Shown piece by piece: positions 33,948-42,301 of a stretch of 64,000 nt of DNA. Within the stretch, counting starts at the first letter, position 1; each line of letters opens with the position of its first letter. Both the position numbers and the translations under genes were made by a program. The notes beneath the pieces are model-generated. The model searched no databases and was not told the DNA's origin. It was given only the letters and a program-made list of their open reading frames with translations. The stretch comes from Candidatus Tumulicola sp. (GTDB lineage Bacteria; Vulcanimicrobiota; Vulcanimicrobiia; Vulcanimicrobiales; Vulcanimicrobiaceae): NCBI GenBank assembly GCA_036490475.1, contig DASXDT010000002.1, positions 62,001 to 126,000 on the forward strand, in the 5' to 3' direction.

Positions 33948-34574
33948 ATGGATGGCGGCGGCTATGCTATGGCGTACGGATTAAGTACGGCGGCTGGAAT
34001 TCGACCTTGCCTTATGCTTGCGATTAGTGCTTGGCTAATGCACGACGGTACGCTTCACCCCGCAGCAGCATTCGCTTGGCTCGGCCAGGATGGTGTATGC
34101 ATCTTGCTTTCTCTGCTGGCCTTTGTCGAATTTGCGGGTGACAAAATTCCGGTTCTAGATCATTTACTTCATTTGCTGCACTTCGGAGCTAAACCGATCG
34201 CTGCCGTGCTGGTCGCCGGCGGCACCGTCCATTTTCACGATGCGCGAAGCATGCACGAGGCCACCGAAGGGGCCTTGATGGTAGCGTCAGCTGCAAATGC
34301 TGTAGGGTTACATTTCATCTTGGCTACTGCACGAGGCTTTACGACAACCTTTACTTTTGGTGCGGTAAACCCCATCGTAAGCGTGGTTGAAGACATTTTA
34401 TGCGTCGTTGCTATCGCCGCGGCCATACTGGTTCCTATTGCTGCAGCGGTCGTAGCGGTTATGCTAACATTAGTTTCGGTCAGGTTTATTCGTGCTTTTT
34501 TCCGTCTCGTACGAGAGCATCGAATGCGGGCGGCGGAAAACGCAGCTGGCATGGAAATAGGTCCTCTCATCTGA
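33948..34574 (+). CDS. DUF4126 family membrane protein
   Basis: 208 residues from ATG 33948, chosen because AAGGAG lies 5 bases upstream; an earlier ATG at 33897 lacks one. Several hydrophobic segments (GLSTAAGIRPCLMLAISAWL, VCILLSLLAFVEF, AAILVPIAAAVVAVML) and the family-like block EFAGDKIPVLDHLLHLLHFG, where E-x-x-x-D-K-I-P is the DUF4126 hallmark. Inner-membrane protein of unknown function. No operon partner. Confidence 0.8.
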   Translation: MDGGGYAMAYGLSTAAGIRPCLMLAISAWLMHDGTLHPAAAFAWLGQDGVCILLSLLAFVEFAGDKIPVLDHLLHLLHFGAKPIAAVLVAGGTVHFHDARSMHEATEGALMVASAANAVGLHFILATARGFTTTFTFGAVNPIVSVVEDILCVVAIAAAILVPIAAAVVAVMLTLVSVRFIRAFFRLVREHRMRAAENAAGMEIGPLI

Positions 34575-34754
34575 AGAGTGCTCCACATGGTAAATTAGGC
34601 AACGTTACCACCGCATATGAGGTATTATTGGAGCTTTCCGACTAGAAGAGTCTCGCCGGCAAGTCATACTCAACAGTTCGTTTCGGCGATCGCGCTAGGC
34701 GACCGTGGCTCGCGAGCTGAATCGCAAATATGTATCAGGCCCTAACTAGTCGAG

Positions 34755-35168
34755 TCACGACCACTCGGAATTTATTCTGCCCGTCGCCAATCCATAAACG
34801 AAAATGCACGCAAATGCTATCGATGGCGCGAGACCCATCCAAGATATTGAAAAAGTAGGCGCCGTAGCCGCATCTCCGATTGCCAAAGTTAGACCAATCA
34901 ATGCAATGACGCCACACGCAATGTACGAACCACCGCCCACCGGGCTTTCGCCGTAGGGTGAATGCTTAGTCTTGTGCCCTATGGAGCGCACGCAGCGGCG
35001 CCCATCTTTCGGGCTCTCGGCCCCACAAAGCTCCGAGTTCCAGCCCGGGTGCGTATATGCGTCAGGACGGGTGTCATGGTCTCCATCGTGTCCGACGGGA
35101 AGTGTACAAAAGAGTCCACTACTCACGTCCCGTTGACCGCAACGCTTTACAAATTCAGTACTTGTCAT
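34755..35168 (-). CDS. Cys/His-rich protein with C-terminal membrane hairpin
   Basis: About 137 residues from ATG 35168. The N-terminal half holds two similar Cys-His units: CGQ...FCTLPVGHDGDH and CGA...RCVRSIGHKTKH, each with two Cys and two His spaced like small zinc modules. The C-terminal half has two membrane segments (IACGVIALIGLTLAIG and GLAPSIAFACIFVYGL). Unknown family; a membrane-anchored metal-binding domain is inferred. Confidence 0.6.
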   Translation of the reverse strand: MTSTEFVKRCGQRDVSSGLFCTLPVGHDGDHDTRPDAYTHPGWNSELCGAESPKDGRRCVRSIGHKTKHSPYGESPVGGGSYIACGVIALIGLTLAIGDAATAPTFSISWMGLAPSIAFACIFVYGLATGRINSEWS

Positions 35169-35737
35169 GTCACGCAAATAGCCATGTCAGGGTGTCATCT
35201 GATGTACAGATTTGCTGCCTGTTATCCGAAAAATAGTCCCCGACCTCCTGAGCGTCGCTAATCTTACTCGCGGCGTTTTAGACGCGCTAACCGAGAGCGA
35301 GCGAGTAGCAGCGGCGCTAGACTCGACTGAATCTTTGCACCTGCGTCGCGGTCCATGCGCGCGCCGGTATGTGGACTGCAAGAGTCTTGTGACGGCCCAG
35401 CCATGCAGACAAGAGCAAGCTGCTCCGAATCGGAGATGGCCGTATCTAAAAGACCGGACGTAATGTGGTAACCAATCGACGGACGAAAGGGGTACTTAGT
35501 AAGGCATGAACCTCGGTTTGTGAGCCCTCCTCGAAGCCCTTCGGAGTCTCGAACAAAACCCGGGGGCGTTCGATCAATGGGCGACTGGAGGCTCGAGAGG
35601 CGACGAGGTGGCTGCTCAGAATCAAGCTGACCTGATATAAGCTGCGCCTGAGCGAAGACCCCCAGCAACGGCTTATGTGGGGCGTTCAGTCAGATTGGCC
35701 GCTAGTGTGTCCGAGCCCACTCTACTCAAGCGCTCCC
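35169..35737. other. Gene-poor stretch with coding relic (copy 3 of 3)
   Basis: No intact gene. Bases ~35520-35625 on the plus strand encode LLEALRSLEQNPGAFDQ followed by a shifted GDW, matching the relics at 20196 and 24974. The rest shows nothing recognisable. Confidence 0.4.
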
Positions 35738-37276
35738 TCAAAGCTTCGGCACGGCGAGCAGCGGTACCAAAATCGGTTCGACATGTTCGTATAAAGCGCG
35801 AACGTGTGCTTCCTTGGCCGTCCGAGCATGGTCAAATGCCTCGGCAGCGGCTGTCGGCGCAAATTGAGATTCCGCGAATACTTCCTCGCGCGCGAGGTTG
35901 GACCAAGCCATCGCCGCTATGCGCGTGTCCGCCTTAAGCGCGTGCGCGCGCTCAATCACCTCGAGATACAACGCTCGCCCCTGCTCAGGGCAGTGCTCCC
36001 TGAACGCTATTAAGCCCCGTGTAGCGGTGACAATCAGGCGCGAGTCTTCGTCGTCGTCCTGGCAAAAGAGCGAAGCTCGGTCGATGTAACGTCTTGCTAA
36101 GTCGGTTTCGTTAAGGCTAGCGCATGAAAACGCGATATTGTTAAGCAGTCCGGAGTCATGCGGATTCGGTCGCAAGGATCGGCGAAGGATATCGATTGCC
36201 CCCCGGTGGTCGTCTTTTAGGCAGGCGAGCATCCAAGAAAGTAGCTTCGCCGGCATCGCGGCGAACGGTTGATCTCTAAGCCACGCGCGAGTAAACGTTA
36301 TGGCGTCGTCAAAGTTCCCCCGCGCAAAGCTGTCCCACGCCCGCGCTTCGTACGTATCCGCTAAAACGTCCAAACGCGGCTTCTCTGCCAAACCGTCATG
36401 TCGCCTCGCAGCCCACTCGGCTTGAGCAACACTATTTTCAGTTGGATCTTCAAGTGACGCAGCAAACATGGTGCGTATCTGACGTCGTGGACCCTCGAAA
36501 ACTAACTCGGCTGTCCCGATCGCACTAGCAAGCTCACTCGTTTGGAAACGGCTAAAGTTCCCATCCTTAACGATTGTGCGCCCACTCTGCAGATGACGCG
36601 ACCGGCGCTCCGCGCCCGTCGCTGCGGCAATCTCGGCCGCAAGGAGCCACGGGTCATGGGACGTTGCCGGAGACGCGTTGAGTACTGCCTGCGCTTTCGC
36701 AAAGCGTTCGTGGTGCATGTGGAAGCGTGCTGCAGCGCGCAGCACAAAACGGTTGTTTGGTGCAAGTTGGGTCGCAACGCGAAGGGCTCGGTCTGCGGCG
36801 TCGAAGCTGCCGGCAAGATTCAAATGGTAGCCGAGGTCGGCCCACGCTATACCATTCCGAGGAAAAGCGCGAATGCGCTGGCGCAAGCGCTTGATTTGTA
36901 CGCGATAGTTCGCGGTCGAGTCGGGCTGCACTCCGTCCGCTTCCAAGTGCAGCGCGGCAATTTGGCGAAGTGGATCGGACGCGTTAGATTCGATGTTCAA
37001 AAGGAACGTGGCGATCTCTGCTGCCGCGGAAAAGTCATTTCGGGCAAGTGCATCGACGAAGACGTCTCCGGCGAACCACTTGTCGCGATGCGCGCGAAAC
37101 GCTTCGAGCGATTGTTCATATTCGTAAGCATCGCCGTCGTCTTGGACGGGAGCGGTCGAGGACGATGATGTGGCCGAAAGATCATCCCGCCTAACTGCTT
37201 CGTCGAAAGGACGCCAGCGCGGGACTATTGTGCGCGCCTCTGAATCAAGGATACCTCGTTGCTTCCGGCGCTTCAT
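35738..37276 (-). CDS. TPR-type repeat protein (third gene of kinase operon)
   Basis: 512 residues, helical repeats nearly throughout: for example GIAWADLGYHLNLAGSFDAA, then DRALRVATQLAPNN, RAWDSFARGNFDDAITFTRA and SGLLNNIAFSCASLNE. No signal peptide; cytoplasmic. The ATG overlaps the kinase stop (37273-37276), so it is translated with the kinase and is its likely scaffold, substrate or effector. No enzymatic domain is visible. Confidence 0.75.
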   Translation of the reverse strand: MKRRKQRGILDSEARTIVPRWRPFDEAVRRDDLSATSSSSTAPVQDDGDAYEYEQSLEAFRAHRDKWFAGDVFVDALARNDFSAAAEIATFLLNIESNASDPLRQIAALHLEADGVQPDSTANYRVQIKRLRQRIRAFPRNGIAWADLGYHLNLAGSFDAADRALRVATQLAPNNRFVLRAAARFHMHHERFAKAQAVLNASPATSHDPWLLAAEIAAATGAERRSRHLQSGRTIVKDGNFSRFQTSELASAIGTAELVFEGPRRQIRTMFAASLEDPTENSVAQAEWAARRHDGLAEKPRLDVLADTYEARAWDSFARGNFDDAITFTRAWLRDQPFAAMPAKLLSWMLACLKDDHRGAIDILRRSLRPNPHDSGLLNNIAFSCASLNETDLARRYIDRASLFCQDDDEDSRLIVTATRGLIAFREHCPEQGRALYLEVIERAHALKADTRIAAMAWSNLAREEVFAESQFAPTAAAEAFDHARTAKEAHVRALYEHVEPILVPLLAVPKL

Positions 37277-38385
37277 GCGATTGCTCGACGGCGCACACGC
37301 GTCTTTTTCACGAGCAGATCGAACTTAGAAATGATCTTTGTCAGCGACAGCGAACGGCCGCCGCCCCGCTCAATTACGCCGCGTTCCTCCGGCCAGGGAT
37401 GCGAAAGCTGGACGATTAGCTCCATTAGTTCTGGGCGGTAGTTGAAGGAACCACGCGGTTCGGGAAGTGCCGCTTCGATTTGCTGCAAGGTCTTACCGAA
37501 GGCGTCGACCAGATAAGGCCTCGCGTCCTGGAACGTACCTTTCCACAATCCGCCGTAGAAAGGTGGTCGATGAGCAACACTAAGGTTTGCGTGCATCTGA
37601 AGTTTGCAGATCGATAGGCCCGTGAACAGAAAACATGCGACGCTGCCGAGGGCATAGAGGTCGCCCGGGATGTGCCTTGACACCCAATCTGGGTGCTCAT
37701 AACCGTAGACGACCTCGGGAGCCGCAAACCGCATGTCTCCCGGGAAGGAGCTATCGTGGACCTCTGGCCGACCGCGGCGCGTGCAGCTTCCGAGATCCCC
37801 AAGTTTGCGGCCAGCTTCGGTGTCGAGAATATTTGCCTGTTTAATGTCGCGGTGCGCGATATCTCTTCGATGCAGCTGCGCAATTGCGGTGGCGACATGA
37901 TGGAGTGTTGAAAGCCGCCACTCGGTTTCTTTCGGATCAAGAAGCGGCAAAGTATTGCGGATGTCGCCGCCATCCGCGAGTTCGCAAACGATGTATGGAA
38001 CGAAGCTACTAACGTCGGCCGGCTTGAGAAAGGTTTCTCCGTGGTCAATAAGGTCGATGATACGGTCCATCTTCCCGCAATCGTCCAAAAGATCGCGTTC
38101 GAACATATATACCGCCGTCAACTTATTTAGGCTCTCCATGGGACTGAACCCGGGCTCTTTCTGTGCTTTCTCTAGGACAGCCTGAAGATCATAGGCTTTT
38201 AGAAATCCACGCTTTCCGCTAGCTTCGTTACGAACGATGTAGCTCACCGAATTATATCCGCCGCTGTATTCGGTGTTCGAAATACGCTTTTCGACCAACC
38301 ACCCACCGTTAAGTGTGCGTCCCTCCAAGGTTTCGGCGTGCGTTGGTACGTCGTCATCGTAGCTAGCACCGGGGCCGCTAATCAT
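37273..38385 (-). CDS. Serine/threonine protein kinase
   Basis: 370 residues. Catalytic-loop motif HRDIKQANIL (D180, K182, N185), metal-binding D197 in a DLG variant of DFG, APE at 222-224 and a probable ATP-lysine K63 (GFLKAYD). The glycine loop is atypical (EYSGGYNSVSY). No transmembrane segment or PASTA domain, so it is soluble, unlike the usual PknB. The ATG overlaps the HTH gene stop and its stop overlaps the TPR gene. It resembles eukaryotic-like kinases found in phage-defence or stress modules. Confidence 0.88.
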   Translation of the reverse strand: MISGPGASYDDDVPTHAETLEGRTLNGGWLVEKRISNTEYSGGYNSVSYIVRNEASGKRGFLKAYDLQAVLEKAQKEPGFSPMESLNKLTAVYMFERDLLDDCGKMDRIIDLIDHGETFLKPADVSSFVPYIVCELADGGDIRNTLPLLDPKETEWRLSTLHHVATAIAQLHRRDIAHRDIKQANILDTEAGRKLGDLGSCTRRGRPEVHDSSFPGDMRFAAPEVVYGYEHPDWVSRHIPGDLYALGSVACFLFTGLSICKLQMHANLSVAHRPPFYGGLWKGTFQDARPYLVDAFGKTLQQIEAALPEPRGSFNYRPELMELIVQLSHPWPEERGVIERGGGRSLSLTKIISKFDLLVKKTRVRRRAIA

Positions 38386-38792
38386 TGCTCCTCCCCCGCA
38401 GTCGGCTCCAGAAAAGCTCGCACGGCGCCCATCAGGCTTGCGCCTATGTCAGTAACGGTGTTGGTTGATAGAAGACTGGCTGGAGTCGCGTCCTTCAGAC
38501 GCACGTTAACGCTAGTGAACCATGCCGAGATCGTCTGGTCCGACTCGCCGGCGGCACGCATCACGTAAACGATCTGCAGTGCGAAACGCAAGTTTTGTAA
38601 CTTCTCGGGCTGACGCTCGCCGCTCAGCCACTGGTAGATAGAACGGGCGTTCCTTACGCCGCCAATGCCGGAAACAATCGCGGCACCAAGGACCTCAAGC
38701 AGCTCGCGGACCACAGACCCCGGAGTGAGGCGCGCTGGCGCCTCGCCGGCTCGCAGCACTGCCTCGTCCGAACAAGCGGGCAGAGTTCGCAT
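38382..38792 (-). CDS. Antitoxin-like/HTH regulator heading the kinase operon
   Basis: 136 residues. A helical N-terminal domain with SIYQWLSGERQPEKLQNLR (HTH-like) is followed by an MbcA/ParS-like C-terminal pattern: ALQIVYVMRAAGESDQTISA then WFTSVNVRLKDATPASLL. Probably a DNA-binding autoregulator or sensor. It precedes the kinase with an ATGA overlap. 132 bases separate it from the divergent antitoxin fragment at 38925, leaving room for a promoter. Confidence 0.7.
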   Translation of the reverse strand: MRTLPACSDEAVLRAGEAPARLTPGSVVRELLEVLGAAIVSGIGGVRNARSIYQWLSGERQPEKLQNLRFALQIVYVMRAAGESDQTISAWFTSVNVRLKDATPASLLSTNTVTDIGASLMGAVRAFLEPTAGEEQ

Positions 38793-38924
38793 CTTAGTTC
38801 ACGTCAGTGTTCATAGGTTGGCTCATAGTAACACACCGTGGCAACCCGTACCAGACTACGCTGTGCCAGGTCATATTTATCGCCTGAAGTTCTTGCTTTG
38901 GCATAGTTGCTAAAGAGGTTGTAT

Positions 38925-39137
38925 ATGGTTGAGGTCGCAGATGTCACCCGCCTGTTAGGCGGTAAAGCGGGAATCGGACGATCGGTTCGTACGTTAGCCG
39001 ACTTCGGCTCAGCAATTGCGGCGGGGTTCCCGAGCGCCGCATTGCAGCACGTGCTGAGCGCCGGCGACGTTACCGCGACGGAGATCTCAGGTTGGCTCCG
39101 CATTCCCGGACGAACGCTTCAGGCTCCGACGAAGTGA
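38925..39137 (+). pseudogene. Truncated duplicate of the Xre/MbcA antitoxin
   Basis: 70 codons from ATG 38925 with a GAGG site. Residues 1-62 are nearly identical to the antitoxin at 32833 (for example FGSAIAAGFPSAALQHVLS) at both DNA and protein level. After GRTL the sequence jumps to QAPTK and stops: an internal deletion removes the toxin-binding C-terminus. It keeps the DNA-binding half, so it could still compete for the operator if expressed. Confidence 0.75.
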
Positions 39138-39320
39138 AGCAGGCGGCACGCGAAGCCACGCAGGGCGACGAAAAGGTTTGTTAATGAGGTGCGGTGGCTT
39201 GCGCCCAGCATTATCTCGGTTCCGGCGCCCCACTGAGTCAAGCGGTTAGTGTCGTGTGCGCGCCGTTACGAATGCTCGACGCCGCGATTAAGCCGCACGG
39301 TATATTGCTCGGAAATAAGC

Positions 39321-39355
39321 AAAGGAAGATCTCGCCAAGGCGAGGTCTTCCTTTT
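39321..39355. terminator. Bidirectional hairpin terminator
   Basis: GGAAGATCTCGCC and GGCGAGGTCTTCC form a ~12-bp stem with one G-T mismatch, followed by TTTT on the plus strand and TTTG on the minus strand. It lies just after the stress-protein gene stop (minus strand). Confidence 0.75.
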
Positions 39356-39376
39356 CGTTGGACGGGAGCTCCGTTG

Positions 39377-39868
39377 CTAGTCCGAAAAAACGCCACGCAC
39401 CTTATCGCGATTATCGGGACGTGCGTTCACACCAAGTAAAATGCCACCGCGATCAAGGCCCTCGCGGTACTCCTCTGCTTTCTCCTTTGGAATGCCGGCT
39501 CCGACGAGCGCCCCTACGATACCGCCCGCGGTCGCACCAGCACCTAAGCCCGCAAGCACAGCCACGAGCGGCCCGACTACCAAGGGCGCGGCTAGACCGC
39601 CCGTTCCCGCAACAGCTACGATGCTGCCCGTCGCTGTCAGGCCGGCGATTATCGCGCCAAGACCGCCGCCAATCGCGCCACCGGTGACAGCGCCTTCGGC
39701 AGCGTGGCCGCCTTTGTGCTCGGCAAAAGCTTTCGCCTTTTCTTTATCGCGCATCATGACGCTTATGTCTTTGTCGGAATAGCCTAACTCATAGAGCCTT
39801 TGAATCCGAGCTTCAGCAGCTTCGGGGTCGTAGTACATTCCCGATTCGAAATCGCTTGAAGTAGTCAT
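39377..39868 (-). CDS. General-stress (YflT-like) glycine-rich membrane protein
   Basis: 163 residues. N-terminal ~45 residues match the heat-induced stress protein YflT pattern (YYDPEAAEARIQRLYELGYS then DKDISVMMRD). The middle is a long Gly/Ala-rich hydrophobic tract that could form membrane hairpins (GGGLGAIIAGLTATG, APLVVGPLVAVLAGLGAG). The end IPKEKAEEYREGLDRGGILL is typical of this group. Probably stress-induced; role unknown. Followed by a strong terminator. Confidence 0.8.
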   Translation of the reverse strand: MTTSSDFESGMYYDPEAAEARIQRLYELGYSDKDISVMMRDKEKAKAFAEHKGGHAAEGAVTGGAIGGGLGAIIAGLTATGSIVAVAGTGGLAAPLVVGPLVAVLAGLGAGATAGGIVGALVGAGIPKEKAEEYREGLDRGGILLGVNARPDNRDKVRGVFSD

Positions 39869-40110
39869 ACTCCACTACTACCACAGCGCGCTGGGCGCTA
39901 AACTGAAAGCTTCAGTGCTGCTAAGAAGGCACACGGCCGACTGCATTGGCTGCGCGATGAAGCTTTACTATCTCGATCACGATTCGATGCCGCCAGCCAT
40001 GCCTTACCGCTTTGTGTTCCACCATTTGGAGCACTCTTGACTGGGTATATCGGTGACGCTTTTTTCCATTCCGCGAGAAGGCGCCCGCCGTCAACGGAGG
40101 ATTTCCGACA

Positions 40111-40560
40111 TTGAAACCGTTCTCATACTCAATCGCGGCCGTCGCGCGGCAGTACTCCTGCTAACCGCATGCAACAACAGCACGAATAACACTGGCTTTG
40201 GAACTAACTGTGGCGGCCCACCCGCCGGCTTCCAGGTCCTGCACCCGATCTCGGGCGCCACGCACGTAAATCCCGGTGTCCCTGGCGTGTTCCTTGCCGT
40301 AAACCCCGCTTTGCCGAGCGGCAATCAATATAATTTCTTGCCCGTTTCGAGTAGCGGCGCGCAACAGTACGCCGCACAATTCGCGCACTACACCGGAACG
40401 ATACCCAACCCGCACGCCAGCCCGTCGCAGGGCACACCGTTTATCTAGCCTACTTCCCGCAGTCGATCGGTCCACTCCAAAGCGTCAACCTGTTTGGAAC
40501 AACGGCGGAAGCGGCTGCACTCCCAACGTGATCGTCAGCTCATTCACCACGGCTCAGTGA
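40111..40560 (+). pseudogene. Frameshifted lipoprotein gene
   Basis: GGAGG (40096-40100) precedes a TTG at 40111 that opens MKPFSYSIAAVA. After a frame change the sequence continues AVLLLTACNNST (lipobox LLTAC). The mature part NTGFGTNCGGPPAGFQVLHP and onward runs to TAG at 40446. Further shifts continue VYLAYFPQSIGPLQSVNLF and then VWNNGGSGCTPNVIVSSF to TGA 40560, directly before a strong terminator. Ribosome site, lipobox and terminator bracket one ancestral gene of ~150 codons now split by about three indels. Function of the family unknown; an exported lipoprotein. Confidence 0.7.
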
Positions 40561-40565
40561 CGGGC

Positions 40566-40602
40566 AAGAGAGGCGCCGCGCGACTGGCGCCGCGCCTCTC
40601 TT
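40566..40602 (+). terminator. Rho-independent-type hairpin
   Basis: AGAGAGGCGCCGCGCG and CGCCGCGCCTCTCTT form a long GC-rich stem (at least 9 bp GAGAGGCGC/GCGCCTCTC) right after the lipoprotein stop. The T-run is short (CTCTCTT). Confidence 0.75.
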
Positions 40603-40910
40603 CATCACGTCATTCTAACATTGGCAGGAAGGCCAAGCCGAATGTTCATGCTCTCGCGGCGGCGCCACTAAACGACAGTAGGGCGTTGGCAGCTCGACCG
40701 CGCTTCCACGTGGTGGGTGTGTTATGGCAGAAGGCCCTGCGGAGGCATTCGCAAGGCGGTCTGTCCCCGGCACTCTTGAGCAATAATACCGTGTGCGTTT
40801 CCCGGGCGGGGAGGATCGCTTAGTTCAGCGAGTGCGCGTCAAAGCGGTACCGATTTCTCCAGGTGCTTACGATGTCGATTGGCGCAACGATCGGTGAAGG
40901 CCGAACGGTT

Positions 40911-41309
40911 TCAAGGTTGTCGATCGACGCTGATTTTTCGCGGCTTCGCTTCGGATCGTCGCGGAAGGGCGAGTCGCAACATTCCCTCCTGAACCGACGC
41001 ACTAATTGCTTCGACATCGACATCCTCCGGAATCTTGAATGAACGGGTGAAAGAGCGACGCTGTGACTTACTTACCACGCTCAAAAGCCGTCTTTGAGGG
41101 ACACATCGACCTGTTCTGCGCTATAACCAGGAACCGGAACCTCGACTTCGTAGCCGCTTTCGTTTCGGCTGACGTCATAGTCGAAGCCGTAGGAGGGGCG
41201 AAGGTTTTGGAATGGATCGAATCCCATGAGATCGCGGCAACGGCGTTCACTGAACGGGCGGCCTGCGCGACGGCTCCATTTCCCGGAATGCGGGGAGTTG
41301 ATTCGACAT
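40911..41309 (-). pseudogene. Frameshifted Hsp20 small heat-shock protein
   Basis: Minus strand. AAAGGA precedes ATG 41309 and MSNQLPAFREMEP; a frame change leads to GFDPFQNLRPSYGFDYDVSR and NESGYEVEVPVPGYSAEQVD, the start of the alpha-crystallin domain, ending at TGA after VSLKDGF. Another change gives RRSFTRSFKIPEDVDVEAIS and LRLALPRRSEAKPRKI, the end of the domain. Two indels, and the loop between VSLKDG and RRSFTRSF appears shortened by roughly ten residues. The chaperone would not be made intact. Confidence 0.85.
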
Positions 41310-41582
41310 GCTTTCATCCTTTCTAAATATTACTGTCGTAAGGACTCTCGCAATCAGAAATCATCAATTTTCGTACGCCTCTGTCAACGGTTTTTCGCCT
41401 GTGAAAACCGGCAGCAGCCGGAGAACAATGGTTGCGATACCCCTGCCTGCTCCTTGCTTCGACACCTGGACTTCTAGTGCGTGTTGCGACCAATAAAAAC
41501 CGCCTACCAGCCGAGCGTGCAATAGCCCACATGCCGTCGAAGCACTACGAATCCGCGCCAGTTCACCCGGATCGCACGCTTT

Positions 41583-41975
41583 CTACAAGGGGCCCTCGTC
41601 GAGTTTCAATAGACGCAGCGTAATGGCGAAGTTCGAGGAAATGTTCCGCAGTCGAAGATTGGTCTTGGGTTCGCGATCCCGCCAAACTCGGAGCTTCCGG
41701 ATCAATATGCCGATGCATGAGAAATCCAAATGCTCGGTGCGAGCAAGCTCCAAGACGATGTCGCGATGCGGCTCAAGTCCAGAGAGTTCCCGTTTCAGAT
41801 CATTCCGCCGAGGAGCATCATAGCAGCCGCCTTCGAGCGATATGGGCTCCGTCGATGGCCTGCGGATTCCCACGTTGTCTGGTACAAGCCTTGGGGTGCG
41901 CGTGAGCGGCGGGTACAAGGTCGAAAAGGGTTCTTGCTGGCCCTCTGCGTCGTCACGTTTGTTCTGCTTCGCCAA
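41583..41975 (-). CDS. STAS-domain anti-anti-sigma-type protein, C-terminus frameshifted
   Basis: About 130 codons from TTG 41975 (start uncertain). The second half matches the STAS protein at 58846: GGCYDAPRRNDLKREL, DIVLELARTEHLDFSCIGIL and NLRLRNISSNFAITLRLLKL; S-C in LDFSCIG is the usual phosphorylation site region. The frame ends LDEGPL, but a one-base shift continues GPLVESVRSG, the counterpart of LFVIENVRPDG in the paralogue, so the last ~10 residues are lost. May still fold. Partner kinases of this type are at 50915 and 59196. Confidence 0.65.
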   Translation of the reverse strand: MAKQNKRDDAEGQQEPFSTLYPPLTRTPRLVPDNVGIRRPSTEPISLEGGCYDAPRRNDLKRELSGLEPHRDIVLELARTEHLDFSCIGILIRKLRVWRDREPKTNLRLRNISSNFAITLRLLKLDEGPL

Positions 41976-42133
41976 TGTTACCCGTGTGTCAAACGGTTAA
42001 ACTCCACTGGCATCGCGTCCAACCCCGGGCGAATGCGGCCAGGAATAGACTAGGTAAGGCCTGATGTGAGAGACCAAGTGGCGACGGGTAACATCTCCAG
42101 GCGACCAATTGCGGAGAGAACGAAAAAACCAAC

Positions 42134-42301
42134 ATGGCAGTTACCTACAAACCTGGCGACATCGTTCCGCAAGACGGGCAAGTGAAATGCACGCAACATC
42201 CCGAGATCGAGGACAACGTTACGGGCGGCACGCGCTTCGCGCCCTGTCACCATTTCGGCGAAGAGGCGTCCGCCAAGGGCTGCACCTGGCAATACGCATA
42301 G
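42134..42301 (+). CDS. Small Cys/His protein (55 aa)
   Basis: Starts at ATG 42134. It begins VTYKPGDIVPQDG, then VKCTQHPEIE, TRFAPCHHFGEEAS and a C-terminal GCTWQY. The YxPGDxVPxxG opening followed by one Cys, a CHH and a last Cys suggests a small rubredoxin-like or zinc-ribbon fold of the type annotated as conserved small proteins. GGAGAG lies ~16 bases upstream, farther than usual. Function unknown. Confidence 0.6.
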   Translation: MAVTYKPGDIVPQDGQVKCTQHPEIEDNVTGGTRFAPCHHFGEEASAKGCTWQYA

